DNA from: UBA1924 sp963976625
Lineage (GTDB): Bacteria > Planctomycetota > Phycisphaerae > Phycisphaerales > UBA1924
NCBI GenBank assembly: GCA_963976625.1
Contig: CAXBLA010000013.1
Coordinates: 1 to 64,000, forward strand
Direction of reading: 5' to 3'
DNA: 64,000 bases
Shown here: positions 8,417 to 20,685 of the stretch, in pieces
Layout: the number at the start of each line of letters is the position of its first letter
How positions within the stretch are numbered: the stretch's first letter is position 1
Position numbers and translations under genes: made by a program
Notes under the pieces: generated by a model
Seen by the model: only the letters and a program-made list of their open reading frames with translations
The model's database searches: none
What the model was told of the DNA's origin: nothing

Positions 8417-9115
8417 ATGAACCGCCGAAACTTCCTGGCCGTCAGCGTCGCCGCGACCGCATCCGGAGCCGTCACTTCGGGCGTGCTCGCCGAATCATCG
8501 CACCCGCTGACCAACGCCCGCGTCCCTTCACCATCGCTTGGCAAGCTGGTCCCATCTGCTGCCCAGGCACACGCCGCGGACCTTATCCCGATTTCGCATC
8601 TGAGCCAGAGCGATGCACACCAGAGCGAAAAACTCGCCAACCCCCGCCTGACCATCCAACCTATGCCCGACATCAGCGATCGCGTGCACACCGACGCGAG
8701 CTTCGATATCGAAATCCTCTACCCCCACGCCCGCCAGTCGGCCATCCTTTATAGCGCACACAACTGCACGGCCGACTCAACCAGAATCGGTGCGTTCCCC
8801 GCCGGGGTCTCCATCGACGCCCCCGTCGATCAGCGCGGGCAAGTCACGCTGACCATCACCCAGCGAGTACACTCAAAGCCACAGACCAAACGAATCAAAC
8901 TCAACGCGACCCAAGCGGGCACCTTCGTGCTCGCGATCCCCACCGCGCCTACCGGCGCACATGCCGCGTGGCGACTCACCCGCGTAGAAACCAACAAGCT
9001 GGGCCAACCAACCACGCTCACCAACGCGCTCCCCTCAGCGAGCGCACGATGCGCCTACCTCAGCATCGACATCACAGAACACACACTCAACCAAGGAGAA
9101 AACCATGCCAGGTGA
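8417..9115 (+). CDS. Tat-exported protein of unknown function, paired with tail-collar gene
   Basis: 232 residues. The N-terminus NRRNFLAVS followed by a small-residue hydrophobic stretch is a twin-arginine export signal, with likely cleavage after VLA near residue 25. The mature part is predicted beta-rich, with no catalytic motif I can name. Its last 11 bases overlap the next gene, whose ribosome-binding site AAGGAG lies inside it, so the two are translationally linked. A role as secreted partner or accessory of the collar protein is inference. Confidence 0.72.
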   Translation: MNRRNFLAVSVAATASGAVTSGVLAESSHPLTNARVPSPSLGKLVPSAAQAHAADLIPISHLSQSDAHQSEKLANPRLTIQPMPDISDRVHTDASFDIEILYPHARQSAILYSAHNCTADSTRIGAFPAGVSIDAPVDQRGQVTLTITQRVHSKPQTKRIKLNATQAGTFVLAIPTAPTGAHAAWRLTRVETNKLGQPTTLTNALPSASARCAYLSIDITEHTLNQGENHAR

Positions 9116-9668
9116 CGGATGTATCGGCGAAATTCGGATGTTCGGGGGCAACTTCGCCCCACGCAACTGGGCACTGTGCAACGGGCAACTCCTCTCGATC
9201 GCAGATAACACAGCCCTCTTCTCCATCCTCGGCACGACCTACGGCGGCGACGGACGCACCACCTTCGGGCTCCCCGATCTCCGCGGGCGCATACCCATGC
9301 ACCCCGGCAATGGCCCCGGCCTTACCCCGCGCCAGCTCGGCCAGAAAGGCGGCGTCGAACGCGTCCAACTCACCAACAGCGAGCTACCTAGCCATGCCCA
9401 CCCAGCAACGAGCAACGCCACCATGAAGGCGATCTCCACAGAGGGTGATTCGACCACACCCAAAGATCGCGTCCTCGCCAAAAGCGGAGCCGGCGATCCA
9501 GACTTCGGCACCGAATCCAACGCAGACACATCGCTTCATAGCTCCGCGATCAGCGTAAACACCAATGTAGGCAACGCCGGCGGGAACGAATCACACCAGA
9601 ATCTCCAACCCTACAACTGTGTCAACTTCATTATCTGCCTCTTCGGGATCTTCCCTTCACGCCCCTGA
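9105..9668 (+). CDS. Tail-collar domain protein (microcystin-dependent protein family)
   Basis: 187 residues. Begins MPGDGCIGEIRMFGG, followed by NFAPRNWALCNGQLLSI, YGGDGRTTFGLPDLRGR and a C-terminal QPYNCVNFIICLFGIFPS. These are the hallmarks of the phage tail collar/MdpB family, often found outside prophages in environmental bacteria. No capsid, terminase or tail gene is nearby, so this is a stand-alone collar protein rather than phage debris. It starts inside the preceding Tat gene with a strong AAGGAG site. Function in cells is unsettled. Confidence 0.88.
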   Translation: MPGDGCIGEIRMFGGNFAPRNWALCNGQLLSIADNTALFSILGTTYGGDGRTTFGLPDLRGRIPMHPGNGPGLTPRQLGQKGGVERVQLTNSELPSHAHPATSNATMKAISTEGDSTTPKDRVLAKSGAGDPDFGTESNADTSLHSSAISVNTNVGNAGGNESHQNLQPYNCVNFIICLFGIFPSRP

Positions 9669-9721
9669 TCAAACAGCCTCGTGTTTGCTCGACTGACTAG
9701 CCAGCCGCTCGGAGATACAAG

Positions 9722-10396
9722 ATGAACACACTGCTCTCAACCCTCGCTATCGCCAGCCTTTGCGCGATTGCGCTCGGCGATGACATCGTCTCCGAACTCA
9801 CCAACGCCGATCCGACTATGGATCGACGAAGCGACACCGGCGCCATCATCACCGGCGATTGCGACGGCGTCACCTCCCCCGATTCGATCAACGACGATGT
9901 CCCCTACCAAGTATTCTACTTCCAACCGACCGCCCAGAATGTCCCGCTCGATGTCACCGTCACCTCGCTCGAAGCACAGCCCATCGACTTTGATCCATTC
10001 CTGACGATCTACTGCGATCTGTTCATCCCCGGAAACCCGGACGCCAACCTGCTGCATGTCAACGACGACGGCGCGGGCTATCCAAACGCATTCACCGTTG
10101 GCGGGCACGGGACCGATCCCGAAGTGGTCTACGCCGCCGTGGTGAGCTCATACTCCAACTGGGCCCCATCACGCCTGGGCGAGTTCCGAATCACCCTCGG
10201 CCCCGGGCTTGAGTTCACCCCCGCCCCATGCGTCGTGGACTACACCGACGATGGGATCCTCGATTTCTTCGATGTCTCGGAGTTCCTCGACCTCTTCGGC
10301 GCACAAGACCCGCTGGCCGATCTTGACAACAATGGGCTCTACGACTTCTTCGATGTCTCCGCGTTCCTCGATCTGTTCGGGGCAGGATGCCCATAA
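9722..10396 (+). CDS. Secreted protein with GC-type dockerin C-terminus
   Basis: 224 residues. Signal peptide at residues 1-18. The body resembles bacterial pre-peptidase C-terminal-like beta-sandwiches (VFYFQPTAQNVPLDV...). The last 58 residues contain two copies of a D-x-x-x-D/N-x-G-x-x-D-FFDVS-x-FLDLF repeat ending in GAGCP. This is the calcium-binding dockerin variant typical of Phycisphaerales, thought to anchor proteins at the surface. A second example is at 28,656. A weak short inverted repeat (AGACC/GGTCT) follows the stop, without a T-tract. Confidence 0.85.
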   Translation: MNTLLSTLAIASLCAIALGDDIVSELTNADPTMDRRSDTGAIITGDCDGVTSPDSINDDVPYQVFYFQPTAQNVPLDVTVTSLEAQPIDFDPFLTIYCDLFIPGNPDANLLHVNDDGAGYPNAFTVGGHGTDPEVVYAAVVSSYSNWAPSRLGEFRITLGPGLEFTPAPCVVDYTDDGILDFFDVSEFLDLFGAQDPLADLDNNGLYDFFDVSAFLDLFGAGCP

Positions 10397-10439
10397 GACC
10401 GACCGGTCTATTAGCAGCAAATCTTTAACTCTAAATGAT

Positions 10440-11510
10440 TTAAACGCCCGCGGGCGCCGCGTCGGCGTTGCTCATCATCACGATCAGCACATTGAGCAGG
10501 TTGAAGCACATGTGCATCATGATCGGCACGCCCACGCGCTTGGTGCGCTCGTACGCCACGCCACAGGTCAGCCCCACGGCGAAGATGGTCGGGAGCGCGA
10601 ACCAGGGCACGGGCTGTGGACTAAGCCGATGGATCGAAGCGAAAAGGATCGAGGTGAAGATAATCGACAGCCACGGGCTCTTGAACCACTTGAGCAGCGC
10701 CCCCTGCACATACACCCGGAAGACCAGCTCTTCAACAATCGGCGCCCCGATGATCGCCCCGCCGACGAACACCATCACCCACGGATCGTTCGGGTTGTCG
10801 GTGAAGATCTTGAGCGTCTCGTGGGCGATCCCGTCAGGTCTTTGCCCCTGCGTCTGGGTATAGGCAAACTCGCCCAGCAGCCCGAGTATACGAATAAATG
10901 GGAACGCGAGCAAGAAGCACCCGAGCCCAACGGGAAGGTCTAAAAAGCCCACCCCGAACCCGTTATCCAGCCCGTCGCCGGTTGTTGCGCTCCGCCGAAG
11001 GATGAACAGCATCCCGAACCCGGCGATCATCGCCAGCAGATACGAGACCGTGGACACGATCGTGCGCATCTGAAAATCGCTGTACCCCTGCTCATTCACC
11101 CATGTAAATTGCCCAACAAGGCTCGCCCCGGAGCTCTGGGCGAGCAGCACCACAAAGGCCGCGAAGAAGAACACCACCGCGGGCAACGCCGTGATATCGC
11201 GCAGCCCCGCCTTGGCGAACCCGCCCGGGCGCAGCAGCCCGCCGGCAAAGAGCAGCGCGATCACCAGCAGCATCGAGACCGCCAGCGTGTAGGGCTCGAG
11301 ATCCTTCATCGTGTTCCAGACATCCCCGACGCTCTTGTTCTGCACCGACCCGCTATCAACGACCTGCGCCAGCACCGGTAAACCATCCAGAGAGAGCGTT
11401 TCAATCCCCGCGCTCGCGGGCGATACAATCAGACCCAGAACAACGCCGAGCACAAGCATCGGCATCAAGCCAATTGCCCATACGCCCGATCTATTCGATT
11501 GATTCCCCAT
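10440..11510 (-). CDS. CPBP-family intramembrane metalloprotease
   Basis: About 356 residues with eight or more hydrophobic segments. The three CPBP/Abi motifs are present near the C-terminus: EELVFR, FASIHR and HMCFNLLN. They supply the Glu-Glu, His and His-Asn metal ligands of this Rce1-like glutamate protease fold. A likely signal-type N-terminus ends in SPASAG. The open frame continues upstream through trpC, but that part is antisense shadow. The ATG at 11510 overlaps the trpC ATG on the other strand; ATGs at 11465 and 11459 are alternatives leaving room for a promoter. Substrate unknown. Confidence 0.85.
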   Translation of the reverse strand: MGNQSNRSGVWAIGLMPMLVLGVVLGLIVSPASAGIETLSLDGLPVLAQVVDSGSVQNKSVGDVWNTMKDLEPYTLAVSMLLVIALLFAGGLLRPGGFAKAGLRDITALPAVVFFFAAFVVLLAQSSGASLVGQFTWVNEQGYSDFQMRTIVSTVSYLLAMIAGFGMLFILRRSATTGDGLDNGFGVGFLDLPVGLGCFLLAFPFIRILGLLGEFAYTQTQGQRPDGIAHETLKIFTDNPNDPWVMVFVGGAIIGAPIVEELVFRVYVQGALLKWFKSPWLSIIFTSILFASIHRLSPQPVPWFALPTIFAVGLTCGVAYERTKRVGVPIMMHMCFNLLNVLIVMMSNADAAPAGV

Positions 11511-12399
11511 GAGCACACCACCTGATCCCATCCCGGACACATCATCGCCCGCGCTCCCGGCCGTCCTCGAAGAGATCGTCGTCTTCAAACGATCCGAGAT
11601 CGACCGCGATCGTGCGGCCGAATCCATCGAGGCCCTCGAAGCCAAGATCGCCGATCGGGAACCCTCACGCGATTTCTTCGGTGCGCTGGTCCGATCGGGC
11701 GAAGAACTCAGCACAGCAGGCACCCGGGTGATCGCGGAGATCAAACGGCGCAGCCCGTCCGCGGGCTTGATCCGCCCCGAATACGCACAAGATGGTTTTA
11801 AGCCCGAGCTCATCGCGCAGCAGTACTCCAATGCCGGAGCATCGGCCATCTCGTGCCTCACAGACGAGAAATTCTTCGGCGGCTCCCTCAGATTCATGGA
11901 TCGGATCCGCGCAGCGGTCGATCTGCCGATCATCCGCAAAGACTTCATCCTCGATCCCTACCAGATCACCCAGGCCCGGGCCTACGGCGCCGACGCGGTG
12001 CTGCTGATCGCCGAGTGCCTCGACGATGCCCAGATCCGCGATCTGCTCGATCACGCCCACGCACTCGATCTTTCGGTCCTCCTTGAGGTCCACTCCAAGG
12101 ACAACCTGCTGCGGGTCGAGCCGATCATCAAAGCCTGCAAGTCCGATCGGGTGCTGCTGGGGATCAATAACCGCGATCTCACCAAGATGATCACCAGCCT
12201 CACCCACACCACCGACCTGCTCGATCTGGTCGATGATCGCACAAAGCTCGTGTCCGAATCCGGGATCAAAGCCAGCACCGATCTGGCCCACCTGCGATCC
12301 CACGGCGTCCGCATCGCCCTCGTCGGCGAACACCTCATGCGCCAGCCCCACCCCGGCGATGCCCTGAGTGCGCTGCTCGCTGAGCCCGAGAAGGGCTGA
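11509..12399 (+). CDS. trpC: Indole-3-glycerol-phosphate synthase
   Basis: 296 residues; closes the indole ring of tryptophan from CdRP. The motifs VIAEIKRRSPSAG (catalytic Lys, substrate loop), LTDEKFFGGSLRF, IIRKDFILDPYQ, LLEVHSKD, LGINNRDL and LVSESGI are all present in order on a TIM barrel. The N-terminal extension of about 20 residues is proline-rich. No other trp biosynthesis gene is adjacent, so the pathway is dispersed in this genome. Start ATG overlaps the divergent CPBP start codon. Confidence 0.97.
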   Translation: MSTPPDPIPDTSSPALPAVLEEIVVFKRSEIDRDRAAESIEALEAKIADREPSRDFFGALVRSGEELSTAGTRVIAEIKRRSPSAGLIRPEYAQDGFKPELIAQQYSNAGASAISCLTDEKFFGGSLRFMDRIRAAVDLPIIRKDFILDPYQITQARAYGADAVLLIAECLDDAQIRDLLDHAHALDLSVLLEVHSKDNLLRVEPIIKACKSDRVLLGINNRDLTKMITSLTHTTDLLDLVDDRTKLVSESGIKASTDLAHLRSHGVRIALVGEHLMRQPHPGDALSALLAEPEKG

Positions 12400-12507
12400 A
12401 CAGGCAATATTCGCCCGCTTTGAGCGTTCTCTTGGGAGAGCTCTTGCTATCGTTGGGTAGCCGATATTTTCGTTTGTTTCGTATGTATATAAAAGGTTCG
12501 CCGCCCC

Positions 12508-13911
12508 ATGACCCCACACACCTTGCTCAATCTTCCGAAGTTCAACATCAATCGAGCCACCCTCTTGATCTTCACAAGCGCGATCGTGCTGTGCACCGCA
12601 TTCTCGCCTGCATTCGCAGCCAACTCAGCACAAGACCAGCAGCCGACCCAGCAACCAACAGAAATCCTTGAGCTCTCACGGGCCGCCCTCGGGGAGATCC
12701 CGGGCTTCACCGCCCAGTTCTCGATGGAGGGCGTGGGCGGCGCGCTCTTCGCCGACACCTTCCCCTCGATGAACGGGCAGCTCTTCTTCGGCACCAACGA
12801 CGAGCACGGGCGCGTGCTCCGCAGCCTGGGCAACGCCAAAGAAATGAAGACCGCGCCCACCAAGCCCATGGACATGCTCATCAGCGAAGACCGCTACTAC
12901 TGGCTTGACTACGAAAAGAAACAGATCCACGAGACCAAGAATGATCCAGACGCGCGTGGCACCCCCGGCAGCTTCTCGACCATGCTCATCAAGCCGATCA
13001 TACTCGATGACCCCTTCGCCAAGGACCTCAACAACGCCGTCTCCGTGGAACTCCTCGAACAAGCATCTGTCAAAGGCGTGCTGTGCGATGTGATCGAGAT
13101 CACCCGCCCCGAGAAACCCAAGGGACGCACCCGCAAGTCCCGCGACGACGCCTACACCAGCGCCCGGTGGTACATCTCGACGGTCGATCGCTTGCCACGC
13201 AAGCTCGAGCACAAAACCGACGCGGGGATTATCCAGTTCACCTTCGTGCTTGAGCTGGCCAATGTCAAGGTCATCGAGAACGAGCAGGACAAGCTTGACA
13301 TCAACCGCCCGAGCGAGTTCGAGTTCGTCTCCAGCATCCCCAAGCCCAAGCCGGACCCAACCACTGAAACCAATGACGAGCCGCTGATAGGCGACACCAC
13401 AAACCAAGACCTGCCCCCAGATTTCGTGGTCACCGACAACCAGCCCGATCCACAGCCGGTGATCAAGCGCAACAAGCGGGCCCCCGCCTACGCCTTCACC
13501 CCCGCAGCCTTCGCCAGCACCGAGGTCAACAACGCGACCCAAGCCAACAAGGTCACCGTGCTCTACTTCTGGGGCTCGTGGTGCATCCCATGCGCCGAGA
13601 CCTCGCCCTTGGTCTCGCAGATGGCGTTTGATTTTTTGAAAGACCCGGTCGATGTGTTCGGGCTGGCGATCCGCGAAGCGGACACCGCCGCGACCCAGAG
13701 CGAGTTCGATGCTGAAGATTTCATGCATACGCTCGTGTTCGATGCCGGCTCTTTGGTCTCGGACTTCAAGGTGCGTGTGTTCCCGACGATCGTCGTGATC
13801 AACGCAAGCGGCGAGATCGTGTTCCAAGAGCACATTAGCAAGCAGGTCTCGGGCACCGAGCTGATCGAGAATGCCAAGGCCGCCGTGCAAGAAGCGGTCA
13901 TGAACTTGTAA
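12508..13911 (+). CDS. Exported two-domain protein with C-terminal TlpA-like thioredoxin
   Basis: 467 residues. A signal peptide (hydrophobic residues about 17-38, ending AFA) leads into a region of about 240 residues resembling DUF2092/LolA-like outer-membrane lipoprotein carriers (YYWLDYEKKQIHETKN, CDVIEIT, RWYISTVDRLPRKLE). A proline/threonine-rich linker follows, then a thioredoxin fold with W358-C359-I360-P361-C362 and a cis-Pro in VFPTIVV. It likely performs periplasmic disulfide reduction tied to lipid or protein sensing. The region before the ATG is AT-rich (TATATAAAAGG). Confidence 0.82.
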   Translation: MTPHTLLNLPKFNINRATLLIFTSAIVLCTAFSPAFAANSAQDQQPTQQPTEILELSRAALGEIPGFTAQFSMEGVGGALFADTFPSMNGQLFFGTNDEHGRVLRSLGNAKEMKTAPTKPMDMLISEDRYYWLDYEKKQIHETKNDPDARGTPGSFSTMLIKPIILDDPFAKDLNNAVSVELLEQASVKGVLCDVIEITRPEKPKGRTRKSRDDAYTSARWYISTVDRLPRKLEHKTDAGIIQFTFVLELANVKVIENEQDKLDINRPSEFEFVSSIPKPKPDPTTETNDEPLIGDTTNQDLPPDFVVTDNQPDPQPVIKRNKRAPAYAFTPAAFASTEVNNATQANKVTVLYFWGSWCIPCAETSPLVSQMAFDFLKDPVDVFGLAIREADTAATQSEFDAEDFMHTLVFDAGSLVSDFKVRVFPTIVVINASGEIVFQEHISKQVSGTELIENAKAAVQEAVMNL

Positions 13912-13947
13912 GTCATCTGTTGATTGTTGGTGATCGTTGCCGTGAGA

Positions 13948-14295
13948 TCAGGCGGCTTGGTTGAGGGTCAGCCCCTCGAGCCCCTGTTGGATCGAATCAA
14001 ACCGGATCGCGATCATCTGATGGCCATCGATCAATCGGTCGGCCCGGATCACCGTCGCCCCGATCATCCTCGCCGCCCGGGTCACCGGGCACTGCAGGTG
14101 CTCGAAGGCGATCGCGATCCGCTCGCCCATCTGCGCCTCGCGCGGCCCCACCAACTCAATCGACGCCCCGCACATCGACACATCGTGCGTCCGCCCGCCC
14201 GTGAACAACGCCCGGGCGCTGCGTCGGAGCTTGACGGCGATCTCCATATTCGTTCGTGGGTGCGCCCTGCGTTCTGCGTTCAACTTGAGTTCCAT
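13948..14295 (-). CDS. PilZ-domain protein
   Basis: About 115 residues. RRAHPR and DVSMCGASIEL are the RxxxR and D/NxSxxG motifs that bind cyclic di-GMP. The ATG at 14295 is chosen over the longer frame because AGAGG sits about 8 nt upstream and PilZ proteins usually start shortly before RRxxxR. A single-domain receiver, so its output is through a partner that is not adjacent. Converges with the TlpA-like gene. Confidence 0.85.
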   Translation of the reverse strand: MELKLNAERRAHPRTNMEIAVKLRRSARALFTGGRTHDVSMCGASIELVGPREAQMGERIAIAFEHLQCPVTRAARMIGATVIRADRLIDGHQMIAIRFDSIQQGLEGLTLNQAA

Positions 14296-14471
14296 GCTCG
14301 TCGCCTCTTTGGATGGTGTCGGCTTGGGGTCGGGCGTTGATACAACAGACGCCGCCCACAAACCGCTGGCACACAACAAGATCGACGGGATCAGCGCCCG
14401 ATATTGGTCAAAATGGAATCAATGTCCGAACTTTGGTGGAGCCCCAAGCCCCCCATTCGCCCGATCGGTCT

Positions 14472-15746
14472 TTAAAGATCCAATCGCAGCCCCAGAGCCG
14501 CTTCGAGCACCCGGGCTTTGACGAGCGTTTCTGCCCATTCGCTCGCGGGATCGGAATCCGCCACCACGCCCGCGCCCACCGGATAGACCAGCCGACCATC
14601 GAGCATCCCGGTTGGATTGTCTGGGTCAGGCTCTCCCCAGATATGGGCGGTGCGGATCGACACCGCGCTGGTCAGGTGCCCGTGGTCATCGAGGCTGAGC
14701 ATGGAGCCGCAGTAGCTGTTGCGGGGGCGGGCTTCGAGCTCGTCGATGATCTGCATCGCCCGGACCTTGGGCGCCCCCGTCACCGAACCCGGTGGGAAGG
14801 TCGCCCGCAGAATATCCCCTATCCCAACCCCCTCACCAAGCCGCCCCTCCACCACCGACGACGCCTGGAGCACCCCGGAGTGGTGCGCCTCGATTTTGCG
14901 GGGCTCGGCGACCCGCACCGTGCCCATTTCGCACAATCGCCCCAGATCATTGCGCATCAGATCCGTGATCATGTCGAGCTCGGCCCGGTCCTTGGGCGAG
15001 TCGCGCAGCTCCGCTTCGTCGCTGGCGATCGGGCGGGTGCCCTTCATCGGCTCGGTCCTGATCCGCCGAGTGTTGAGATCACACTCAAGAAAAAGCTCAG
15101 GCGAGATCGACGCGATCGCATGACGCTGCCCGCGATGCTCGAAGACCATCATCGAGCCATACCGTGGCTGGGCCGTAGCACACAATACATCGAAGCAAGA
15201 CCGCGCACACCCAGAAAACGCACACTCAAGGTGGTGAGCGATATTGGCCTGATAGATATCCCCCGCCCGGATAAACGCCTGCGTCCGCTCAACCGCGGCG
15301 ATGTATCCATCTTTTCCCATCGACGATGTCAGCTCGCCTACCTGATACGAAGTAGGCTCCGCGGGCTGCGCCCTGTTCGTTCGCCAACGCTGAATCACCG
15401 CGAGCGGGAACCCAGAAGCCGACCCGTGTCGATGGACGGCTTTGGGCTCGAGCTTGGCCCCCAGCTCATAGCTGAGCATCACGAGCCAGCCGGATTCGGA
15501 TTCCGGGATAGCCGAGCGATCTTCAGCATACGGTGAGATAACCCCCTCGATCGTCCTCCCCGGATCGGGATCATCGTGCTCAATGATCCAAGTCCGCTCG
15601 ACCCGCTTGTTTTCCGTGCCCAATCCCTGCCCGAGCCCCGCGAGCACCACCGGCGCACCCGGAGCCTGCCCAACAGGCGCAGCGTGCCTGATTCCGCTGG
15701 AGAGCTGGTCAGAATCATCCGATTGTTCAGGCGGGCAGGCACTCAT
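14472..15746 (-). CDS. pabB: Aminodeoxychorismate synthase component I-like (chorismate-utilising enzyme)
   Basis: 424 residues. Chorismate-binding domain with IRAGDIYQANIAHH, the PMKGTRP motif (K235), DRAELDMITDLMRNDLGR and FPPGSVTGAPKVRAM. Lysine in (P)IKGT/PMKGT is the nucleophile in PabB and is normally Ala in TrpE, which favours p-aminobenzoate synthesis over anthranilate. The N-terminal domain is short. A glutaminase partner is not adjacent. Together with the class IV aminotransferase at 5,487 this suggests a dispersed pABA/folate pathway. Confidence 0.88.
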   Translation of the reverse strand: MSACPPEQSDDSDQLSSGIRHAAPVGQAPGAPVVLAGLGQGLGTENKRVERTWIIEHDDPDPGRTIEGVISPYAEDRSAIPESESGWLVMLSYELGAKLEPKAVHRHGSASGFPLAVIQRWRTNRAQPAEPTSYQVGELTSSMGKDGYIAAVERTQAFIRAGDIYQANIAHHLECAFSGCARSCFDVLCATAQPRYGSMMVFEHRGQRHAIASISPELFLECDLNTRRIRTEPMKGTRPIASDEAELRDSPKDRAELDMITDLMRNDLGRLCEMGTVRVAEPRKIEAHHSGVLQASSVVEGRLGEGVGIGDILRATFPPGSVTGAPKVRAMQIIDELEARPRNSYCGSMLSLDDHGHLTSAVSIRTAHIWGEPDPDNPTGMLDGRLVYPVGAGVVADSDPASEWAETLVKARVLEAALGLRLDL

Positions 15747-15908
15747 CGTGCAATCGTATCACGCCCGGGGGCGTGGGGTTCACACAATCCAGACTCTCCG
15801 CTGTGAGCAAGATCAAGCAGCTTGATCTACACTCCATCGAGAGAGCAATCCGTATCCTGCCGGCCCGACGCCTTCCAACCAGCACCCTACAGGGATAGAT
15901 TGACGCCC

Positions 15909-18956
<3,048 letters not shown>

Positions 18957-19033
18957 GATCAGTTCTCGAAAGTAAAGCTCGTCCCCCGTGTTATCTGCTG
19001 GCCTGTCGTATTCCGATCGTTCGATAGAGAACT

Positions 19034-19624
19034 ATGCCGATTCATAGACAGCTGCTTTTCAGATTCTGGTTTATCATCGGCGTGATTGTCGGGCTTGGGC
19101 TCTACCCGGTGCTCCTCATGTGCACAGTAGGCAATGCCCGTGCGAGCACGCACAGCGAAGTCGCCTTGGTGCTCGGCGCCCGGGTGTTTGCCGACGGCTC
19201 CCCGTCCGATGCGCTGCTCGATCGCGTGCTCGCGGGGTGCGAACTCTACGAACAAGGGCTCTGCGATACGCTGTTGTTCTCTGGCGGCCCCGGCGACGGC
19301 TCCATCAGCGAACCCCAGGCGATGCGAACCATCGCCATCAACCGGGGCATACCAACAGACGCGATCGTCCTCGATGAGATTGGACTCAACACCGCCGACA
19401 GCGCGGCCAATACGGCTGCGTTGTTTGATGAACATGGCTGGTCGAGTGTGGTCGGCGTCACCCATTTCTACCACACCCCGCGCCTCAAGCTCGCGCTCCG
19501 CCGAGAGGGGATCATCGCGAGCACGCATTCGGCCCGACGACGGGGGATGGTGCTGCGAAAACTTCCGGTCTTTATGGCCCGAGAAGCTGTCGCGTGGTGG
19601 GCGTATACACTTGGCTTGCGATGA
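19034..19624 (+). CDS. YdcF/SanA/ElyC-family (DUF218) membrane protein
   Basis: 196 residues. One N-terminal membrane helix (residues about 8-32) precedes a DUF218 domain: ALVLGARVFADGSPSDALLDRV, LLFSGGPGDG, LDEIGLNTADSAANT and VVGVTHFYHTPRL. The family is linked to envelope or vancomycin-type stress and to undecaprenyl metabolism in enterobacteria; the reaction is not established. Stop overlaps the next ATG as ATGA, indicating coupling with the zinc-ribbon membrane protein. Confidence 0.85.
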   Translation: MPIHRQLLFRFWFIIGVIVGLGLYPVLLMCTVGNARASTHSEVALVLGARVFADGSPSDALLDRVLAGCELYEQGLCDTLLFSGGPGDGSISEPQAMRTIAINRGIPTDAIVLDEIGLNTADSAANTAALFDEHGWSSVVGVTHFYHTPRLKLALRREGIIASTHSARRRGMVLRKLPVFMAREAVAWWAYTLGLR

Positions 19625-20109
19625 GCCCACTCTACTCTGAAAACACAGCTGATCTACTCAAGGCTGCGAAGCTTCAGACAACGCTCATCTGGATCGTCCT
19701 GCTCTCAATACTGTGCATTGTGATCATCGTGGGCATGGCGATCACACGCACTGGCAACATCATGATCATATTGTTATTGCTCGGGGGCTTTGTTCTGTTC
19801 CAGTTCATCGCGTACTTTCAGGCGCTCCGTCTCTCATCAGCGTTAGACAGAGGCATCTTGCTACCGACATTGCTCATCTTCGGCTTTGTCATCCCGTTTC
19901 TCTCCCTGATCATGCTTGTGATCATCAGCAATCAAGCGACACGGATGCTCAGAGCCACGGGTGTCAAACAGGGACTCATGGGCGTACGCAGATCAGAGTA
20001 CCCCAAACTCATGCACGGCAACTGCCCAAGCTGCGGCTACAGCCGCGAGGGGCTTGACCCGATGCAGGTCTGCCCGGAGTGTGGACGCCAGCCGCAAACT
20101 CATAGTTAG
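19621..20109 (+). CDS. Membrane protein with C-terminal zinc ribbon
   Basis: 162 residues from the ATG at 19621 that overlaps the YdcF stop by four bases. Three hydrophobic stretches fill residues about 18-105, and the zinc ribbon CPSCGYSREGL...VCPECG closes the protein. This is the reverse order of the ribbon-first proteins at 4,533 and 5,017. The DNA is AT-richer than its neighbours. Function unknown; the ribbon would face the cytoplasm if it binds zinc there. Confidence 0.75.
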   Translation: MSPLYSENTADLLKAAKLQTTLIWIVLLSILCIVIIVGMAITRTGNIMIILLLLGGFVLFQFIAYFQALRLSSALDRGILLPTLLIFGFVIPFLSLIMLVIISNQATRMLRATGVKQGLMGVRRSEYPKLMHGNCPSCGYSREGLDPMQVCPECGRQPQTHS

Positions 20110-20115
20110 CTCGAT

Positions 20116-20685
20116 TTAAAACTCAACCTTGGGCGCCTCGCGCACCGCCTGGTCCTCGATCTCGAAGTAGTCCGCCTTCTCGAAATTGAACACGCTCGCG
20201 ATGATCACGCTCGGGAAGACCTGGACAGCCGTATTCATCTCACGGACATTGCCATTGTAAAGCCGACGCGAGGACGCGATCCGGTTCTCGGTCTCGGCCA
20301 GCTCGCCCTGCAAGTTCATGAACTGCGTATCCGCCTTGAGATCAGGGTACTGCTCGACCACCACCGCGAGCTGACGCAATGCCCCAACGAGCATCCCTTC
20401 GTCTTTGGCCTGCGAAGCGACCGAACCGGTATTGCCCGCGGCTTGGTTCCTGGCCGCGATGACATTTTCGAGCGTCTCGCTCTCATGGCTCGCGTAGCCC
20501 TTGACGGTGTTGACCAAGTTCGGGATCAGGTCATAGCGACGCTTGAGCTCGACATCGACCCCAGACCAAGAGTCCTTGAGGTGCTGGCGCACACGCACAA
20601 GCTTGTTATAGATACCCATCGCCCAACCCACTACAATCAGGGCGAGCACGGCAACAACAATCAATCCGATCACGAGTGGGCTCAT
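20116..20685 (-). CDS. lemA: LemA-family membrane protein
   Basis: About 189 residues. One N-terminal helix (LVIGLIVVAVLALIVVGWA), then the LemA helical bundle: YNKLVRVRQHLKDSWSGVDVELKRRYDLIPNLVNTVKGYA, EN(V)IAARNQA and NRIASSRRLYNGNVREMNT (cited as landmarks). Start ATG at 20685 overlaps the upstream stop by four bases; the longer frame to 20754 lies within that gene. Role of LemA is unknown; it is often paired with a membrane partner, as here. Confidence 0.93.
   Translation of the reverse strand: MSPLVIGLIVVAVLALIVVGWAMGIYNKLVRVRQHLKDSWSGVDVELKRRYDLIPNLVNTVKGYASHESETLENVIAARNQAAGNTGSVASQAKDEGMLVGALRQLAVVVEQYPDLKADTQFMNLQGELAETENRIASSRRLYNGNVREMNTAVQVFPSVIIASVFNFEKADYFEIEDQAVREAPKVEF

Noticed and set aside
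9105..9668. Prophage remnant suggested by the tail-collar domain
   Set aside because: No other phage gene within several kb on either side; the collar family is common outside phages.
10398..10411. AGACC/GGTCT repeat after the first dockerin gene as terminator
   Set aside because: Five-bp stem and no T-tract.
11511..11948. N-terminal extension of the CPBP protease into trpC
   Set aside because: Antisense to conserved trpC; membrane protein begins near 11510 or later.
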